Shown: positions 4,825-7,343 of the stretch, piece after piece | Numbering within the stretch: the stretch's first letter is position 1 | How the letters are laid out: each line of letters starts with the position of its first letter | Source: an uncultured Lachnospiraceae bacterium | GTDB lineage: Bacteria; Bacillota; Clostridia; Lachnospirales; Lachnospiraceae | Length of the DNA stretch: 7,343 nucleotides | Assembly: GCA_910577735.1 (NCBI GenBank) | Contig: CAJTOO010000064.1 | Coordinates: 1 to 7,343, forward strand | Direction of reading: 5' to 3' | Made by a program: the position numbers and the translations under genes | Notes under the pieces: model-generated | The model's input: the letters and a program-made list of their open reading frames with translations, nothing else | The model's database searches: none | What the model was told of the DNA's origin: nothing

Positions 4825-5590
4825 TTATCGCTCCATATCCTGCTTTCTGTGGGGCTGTTGTTCCCGCTGTTCCTGCCGCAAGATACCGCTGATTAAGCGT
4901 TTTCCTCTCGGTGGTCAGCTTGGTGTATTCTTCTTTCCATGCCTTTATCGGTAGGGCAGTCTTGCCGTTCATCACGCCTTTTAAGTAGTCCCGCGCCGCT
5001 GTGAATAGGATTTGTTCGGTTTCGGTCAGCGGCTTTTTTCCCTTGTACTTGAAATAAATATCAGATTGTTCTAAGTGCTTTTTCAGAGTTCCTAACCGCT
5101 GTTCAATGGGTTTCAGTTTCCTTTGAATATCCAGTTGTTCCCCTATCATGGGCTTGAATTTTTCATCAAGCCCCGTCATATCCATGATGTTGTTGGTTTG
5201 CAGGAAATTCAGCATTTTTGCCGCGTCCTTGAGATTATACAGCGATTGTGAATATCCCGTTTTTCCCGCCTATGCCTTGCGTGACAGTATGCCTTGAATG
5301 TAGTCGGCAAGAGTTGGCGGCTCGGTGCGTATTCCCCGCTTCTCCATAGCGGAAGCGGCAACGCCTAAATGGACGGTGGGTATCTGGTCTATCCCCTGAC
5401 GTTCATAACTGCGGTGGTCTATGCGCTCCGCGTGTCCGTTCTGCTCCAAACACTGGTTGCAGAGTTGCGCCCATGCCGCCCTCCATTCCTCCGCTTTGGT
5501 CTGCTCGTTCCAGTCGGTAGCGGGATACGTTTCTGCTGTTTCTTTGTCCTGTCGGTCTGCTGTACGGCAAGGCTCTTTTTCACTAAGGCT
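4825..5590 (-). pseudogene. MobA/MobL-type relaxase, C-terminal portion, multiply disrupted
   Basis: Relaxases nick the transfer origin and lead DNA into the recipient. The N-terminal nuclease (Tyr and HUH motif) is absent; only downstream regions remain. Frame 1 (from 5590) includes ATDWNEQTKAEEWRAAWAQL, then RIDHRSYERQGIDQIPTVHLG, then AMEKRGIRTE, which are hallmark MobA/MobL segments. RTE then joins directly to PPTLADYIQGIL, whereas relatives have a coiled region of several dozen residues between them. An in-frame TAG (5270-5272) follows, then AGKTGYSQSLYNLKDAAKMLN and the helical tail FKPMIGEQLDIQRKLKPIEQ. Near 4895 the frame changes: the natural end RQEQREQQPHRKQDMER-stop (4825) is in another frame. 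There are at least three inactivating lesions. The unassigned segment at 5591-5633 (SISNRADFEALVKKSLAVQ frame) ends at the IS3 element. Confidence 0.78.
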
Positions 5591-5633
5591 TCAAAGTCCG
5601 CCCTGTTGCTGATGGATGGAGCTATGTCAATGC

Positions 5634-5653
5634 TTTGGACAAAAAAAGTCGAA
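5634..5653 (+). repeat. IS3 left terminal inverted repeat
   Basis: TTTGGACAAAAAAAGTCGAA matches the inverted right end at 16 of 20 positions, with GGACA and AAAAGT conserved. It lies just beyond the orfB stop codon. Confidence 0.6.
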
Positions 5654-5656
5654 AGA

Positions 5657-6526
5657 TTATGCTGCTTTTTTAAGTTCCTCATCCTCCTTCTGCTGTGGTG
5701 TTATGTAACCAATCGCACTGTGTATTCTTTTTCGGTTATACCAGCCTTCTATGTATTCAAAGATTGCTCTGTGGGCTTCCTTTGAATCCTGATAAGTATG
5801 AAGATATATTTCTTCCTTTTTCAGTACAGAATGGAAGGATTCCATGCAGGCATTATCGTATGGATTTCCCTTACGGCTAAAGGAATGCAGGATTTCTTTC
5901 CTGCTCAGGCAATCTTCAAACGCCTGGCTTGTATATTGGCTTCCAAGGTCACTATGCAAAATGATTCCTTTTGTATCCCTGACGTTCAGGCAGGCATTCT
6001 CTACCGCTTTCACTGCCAGTTCCGCTGTCATAGATGTGCCATAGGCATAGCCGATGATTTTACGGCTGCACAAATCCATGACAGACGCCAGATAAGTCCA
6101 TCCTTCTTTCTGCACATGGAGGTAGGTAATATCTGTGCACCATTTTTGCTTGATGGTTTCCGTTCCAAAATCACGTTTCAGAATATTCACTTTATCATCT
6201 GGGATACTGCCATGATTGGCATGGTGGCTGTACTTCTTTACTACCACAGAGCGCAGTCCCTGCTCTGCCATATGCCTCTGGACCCGCTTGATGCTGCAGG
6301 GTGTTCCGGTGCCACCTAGTACACGGCATAGTTTGGCAGCCCCATATCTGCGTTTGGAATCCTCAAAGGCCTGTTTCACTTTCCTGCCAAATTCCTCATA
6401 CTCCATCCGCTTATTTGAAGGTACACAAACCAGAGCCTTGTAATAAGTACTCCTTGGAAATTTCAAGGCACTGCAAAGCTGTGATACAGAGTAGTTGGTT
6501 AAGTTATTCTGGATAAATGCAACCAT
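5657..6526 (-). CDS. IS3-family transposase OrfB (DDE integrase core)
   Basis: The frame encodes 289 residues from the internal ATG at 6526, and is open upstream to the slippery site at 6562-6568. Residues 1-90 contain the HTH_21-like region (YGAAKLCRVLGG..., KRVQRHMAEQGL). The rve integrase core follows with the DDE triad: Asp in WCTDITYLHV, Asp in ILHSDLGSQYTS, and Glu in NACMESFHSVLKKE, with the usual 35-residue spacing between the last two and GYITPQQ at the end. In IS3 elements the active enzyme is the OrfAB fusion, here 384 residues if the -1 shift occurs. Independent initiation at 6526 is unlikely to be the main route. Confidence 0.93.
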   Translation of the reverse strand: MVAFIQNNLTNYSVSQLCSALKFPRSTYYKALVCVPSNKRMEYEEFGRKVKQAFEDSKRRYGAAKLCRVLGGTGTPCSIKRVQRHMAEQGLRSVVVKKYSHHANHGSIPDDKVNILKRDFGTETIKQKWCTDITYLHVQKEGWTYLASVMDLCSRKIIGYAYGTSMTAELAVKAVENACLNVRDTKGIILHSDLGSQYTSQAFEDCLSRKEILHSFSRKGNPYDNACMESFHSVLKKEEIYLHTYQDSKEAHRAIFEYIEGWYNRKRIHSAIGYITPQQKEDEELKKAA

Positions 6527-6531
6527 TTCGG

Positions 6532-6810
6532 CTATTGTTCTTTTGCGAATATGGCGGTCGCTTTTTTTAATATTTCATTCTCGATCTTAAGGCGCTGGAT
6601 TTCTTTCTGGAGAGCCTTATACTCCTTGAGGGTGACCGTTTCCTCTTCTGATATCTTGATAGGGGAAAACTGCTTTATCCAGCCGCTAATCGTACTCCGA
6701 TTTACGCCATATTCACGTTCCAGTTGTGGATACGAGGTTCCTCCGGCATTATACAGATCCACGATCTGCTGTTTCCATTCCGGAGTGTAAGATTTTTGAT
6801 TTTTCGCCAT
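6532..6810 (-). CDS. IS3-family OrfA (HTH and leucine-zipper DNA-binding protein)
   Basis: OrfA is 92 residues from the ATG at 6810, chosen because AAAGGAG lies nine bases upstream; the longer frame to 6873 would start in the terminal repeat. It begins MAKNQKSYTPEWKQQIVDLY, with an HTH (SYPQLEREYGVNRSTISGWI) and a C-terminal leucine-zipper coiled coil (VTLKEYKALQKEIQRLKIEN). OrfA binds the terminal repeats and regulates transposition; as part of OrfAB it supplies end recognition. Its last codons overlap the start of the orfB open frame across the slippery A7. Confidence 0.92.
   Translation of the reverse strand: MAKNQKSYTPEWKQQIVDLYNAGGTSYPQLEREYGVNRSTISGWIKQFSPIKISEEETVTLKEYKALQKEIQRLKIENEILKKATAIFAKEQ
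6562..6568 (-). promoter_or_regulatory. IS3 programmed -1 frameshift site (A7)
   Basis: The orfA codons TTA AAA AAA GCG contain the slippery heptamer A AAA AAA. A -1 slip gives AAA AAA AGC GAC CGC CAT, which continues as SDRHIRKRTIAEMVAFIQNN into OrfB. This is the standard way IS3 elements make the OrfAB transposase. Confidence 0.85.
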
Positions 6811-6841
6811 GCCCTTCATCTCCTTTGCTCTTTCCTTTGAT

Positions 6842-6870
6842 AGTATAGCTTGTTCAACTTTTCCTGTCCA
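6842..6870 (-). promoter_or_regulatory. IS3 promoter overlapping its terminal repeat
   Basis: On the minus strand, TGGACA (6870-6865, one mismatch to TTGACA) is separated by exactly 17 bases from TATACT (6847-6842). The -35 lies inside the terminal inverted repeat, so transposase binding would also repress transcription. Confidence 0.7.
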
Positions 6871-6872
6871 CA
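6853..6872 (-). repeat. IS3 right terminal inverted repeat
   Basis: Read inward, TGTGGACAGGAAAAGTTGAA matches the left end at 16 of 20 positions. The transposase promoter -35 lies within it. Confidence 0.6.
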
Positions 6873-6873
6873 T

Positions 6874-7262
6874 TTATATACTAACACCATGTTTGTAGAT
6901 GCTGATTCCCTCTGCTGAAATCTCTGCTGCCCGAACGGAGATAGGAATGACATTGGCAAATATCCTCATTTTGCTCCCATAGGCTTCTTTCAACATGGAA
7001 CTGATGTCCTTTGCATAATTCGTCCGACTGTTCACCATTGTAAGCAGAATCCCTTCAATCTCCAATTGGGGGTTAATCTGTCGTTTAGACCTTACCAACT
7101 GTCTTAATAAGCTGCTGTAGCCCCTTTACAGGAAGGTATGCTGCTTGTACGGGTATCAAAATGCTGTCAGACTGCCTTGTGCGTCCGCATCAATCAAGAG
7201 CACTTTCTTTCCTTGTTTTGCCAGTCCGATTCCTAAGTTGCTTGTGGTGGTGGTCTTGGCCA
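6874..7262 (-). pseudogene. parA-like partition ATPase, multiply disrupted
   Basis: ParA/Soj ATPases of ICEs help maintain the excised circular form. Three blocks in changing frames match the family. Block 1 (about 7262-7157): VAKTTTTSNLGIGLAKQGKK, then VLLIDADAQGSLTA. It starts inside Walker A, lacks the KGG part, has Ala-Lys in place of the usual Gly-Lys, and ends in TGA. Block 2 (about 7169-7088): DSILIPVQAAYLPVKGLQQL, then IKTVGKV-stop. Block 3 (7086-6889): KRQINPQLEIEGILLTMV, NSRTNYAKDISSMLKEAYGS, VIPISVRAAEISAEGISIYKH. Between blocks 1 and 2, about 70-80 residues including the Walker B region are missing. Between blocks 2 and 3 there is one extra base (7087). The C-terminus is lost about 17 bases before the IS3 element. 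It cannot be functional. Confidence 0.85.
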
Positions 7263-7264
7263 CA

Positions 7265-7284
7265 TTATGTGAAGCTTCACATAA
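7265..7284. repeat. Perfect 20-bp palindrome at the parA break
   Basis: TTATGTGAAGCTTCACATAA is a perfect inverted repeat with no spacer, extended imperfectly by a few further bases each side. It lies immediately outside the point where ParA similarity stops, in the middle of Walker A. It may mark the end or target site of another inserted element whose body lies beyond 7343. Confidence 0.75.
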
Positions 7285-7343
7285 AGTAGGTTATGAAAAG
7301 TAAGTTATTATGCAAAGTTGAGCCTACACTTTTGCTGATTTTA
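7285..7343. other. Unassigned AT-rich sequence beyond the palindrome
   Basis: No ParA similarity and no coding frame is visible in these 59 bases. It is probably the edge of another element. Confidence 0.35.

Larger units (their letters stand above)
5634..6872 (-). mobile_element. IS3-family insertion sequence
   Basis: About 1.24 kb, with overlapping orfA and orfB on the minus strand and imperfect terminal inverted repeats (5634-5653 and 6853-6872). The two frames are joined by a canonical -1 slippery heptamer. Both frames and the promoter look intact, so the element may still be active. No matching 3- or 4-bp target duplication is visible: the left flank is ...ATGC and the right flank TTTA... 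The element separates the relaxase remnant from the parA remnant, which suggests that an IS-associated deletion or recombination removed the DNA between them. The exact outer base of each end is uncertain by a few bases. Confidence 0.85.

Noticed and set aside
5798..6319. 173-residue plus-strand frame within IS3
   Set aside because: It is antisense to OrfB, which has a complete DDE core.
1..7343. CRISPR array, tRNA or rRNA gene
   Set aside because: No regularly spaced repeats, tRNA cloverleaf arms or rRNA-like segments were seen on either strand.

Overview
The window looks like a decayed, rearranged stretch of an integrative conjugative element (ICE) from a gut Clostridia/Lachnospiraceae-type Firmicute. 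The evidence is family recognition plus sequence features: AGGAGG-type ribosome binding sites, TATAAT promoters, and a set of gene types common in Tn916-like and related clostridial ICEs. These are a sigma-70 region 4 protein, an Orf8-like helix-turn-helix protein, a large polyvalent 'LPD' protein, a VirD4 coupling ATPase, a MobA/MobL relaxase and a ParA ATPase. The organism assignment is an inference.

Layout. Positions 1 to about 1150 hold an IS630-family element on the minus strand, its transposase split at a run of eight A. It adjoins and truncates the 5' part of a sigma-70 region 4 gene. Positions 1150-1940 carry a plus-strand regulatory module: the sigma remnant, an Orf8-like HTH protein and a receiver-less OmpR-type winged-helix protein, closed by a good intrinsic terminator. 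Positions 2012-2346 contain no convincing gene but several strong stem-loops. Positions 2347-3882 encode an LPD-type protein with a nucleotidyltransferase-like motif, cut off at its 3' end.

From 3841 on, the sequence is a mosaic of fragments. There is the promoter and first codons of an unidentified minus-strand gene, an 80-codon VirD4 piece containing the Walker A motif, an apparently intact SnoaL-like gene with its own promoter and flanking imperfect inverted repeats, and the decayed 3' half of a relaxase gene with its terminator. An IS3-family element (5634-6872) follows, then a parA pseudogene with a large internal deletion, a 1-base frameshift and a break at Walker A beside a perfect 20-bp palindrome.

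Working together: the conjugation and partition genes (relaxase, VirD4, parA) are all broken, so this stretch cannot support self-transfer. What appears able to function is the two insertion sequences (the IS630 only if the A8 run is bypassed), the small regulators, the LPD protein in truncated form, and the SnoaL-like gene. I see no clear new defence or biosynthetic system. The items most worth a second look are the nucleotidyltransferase-like LPD protein with its structured leader and the SnoaL cassette bounded by inverted repeats.
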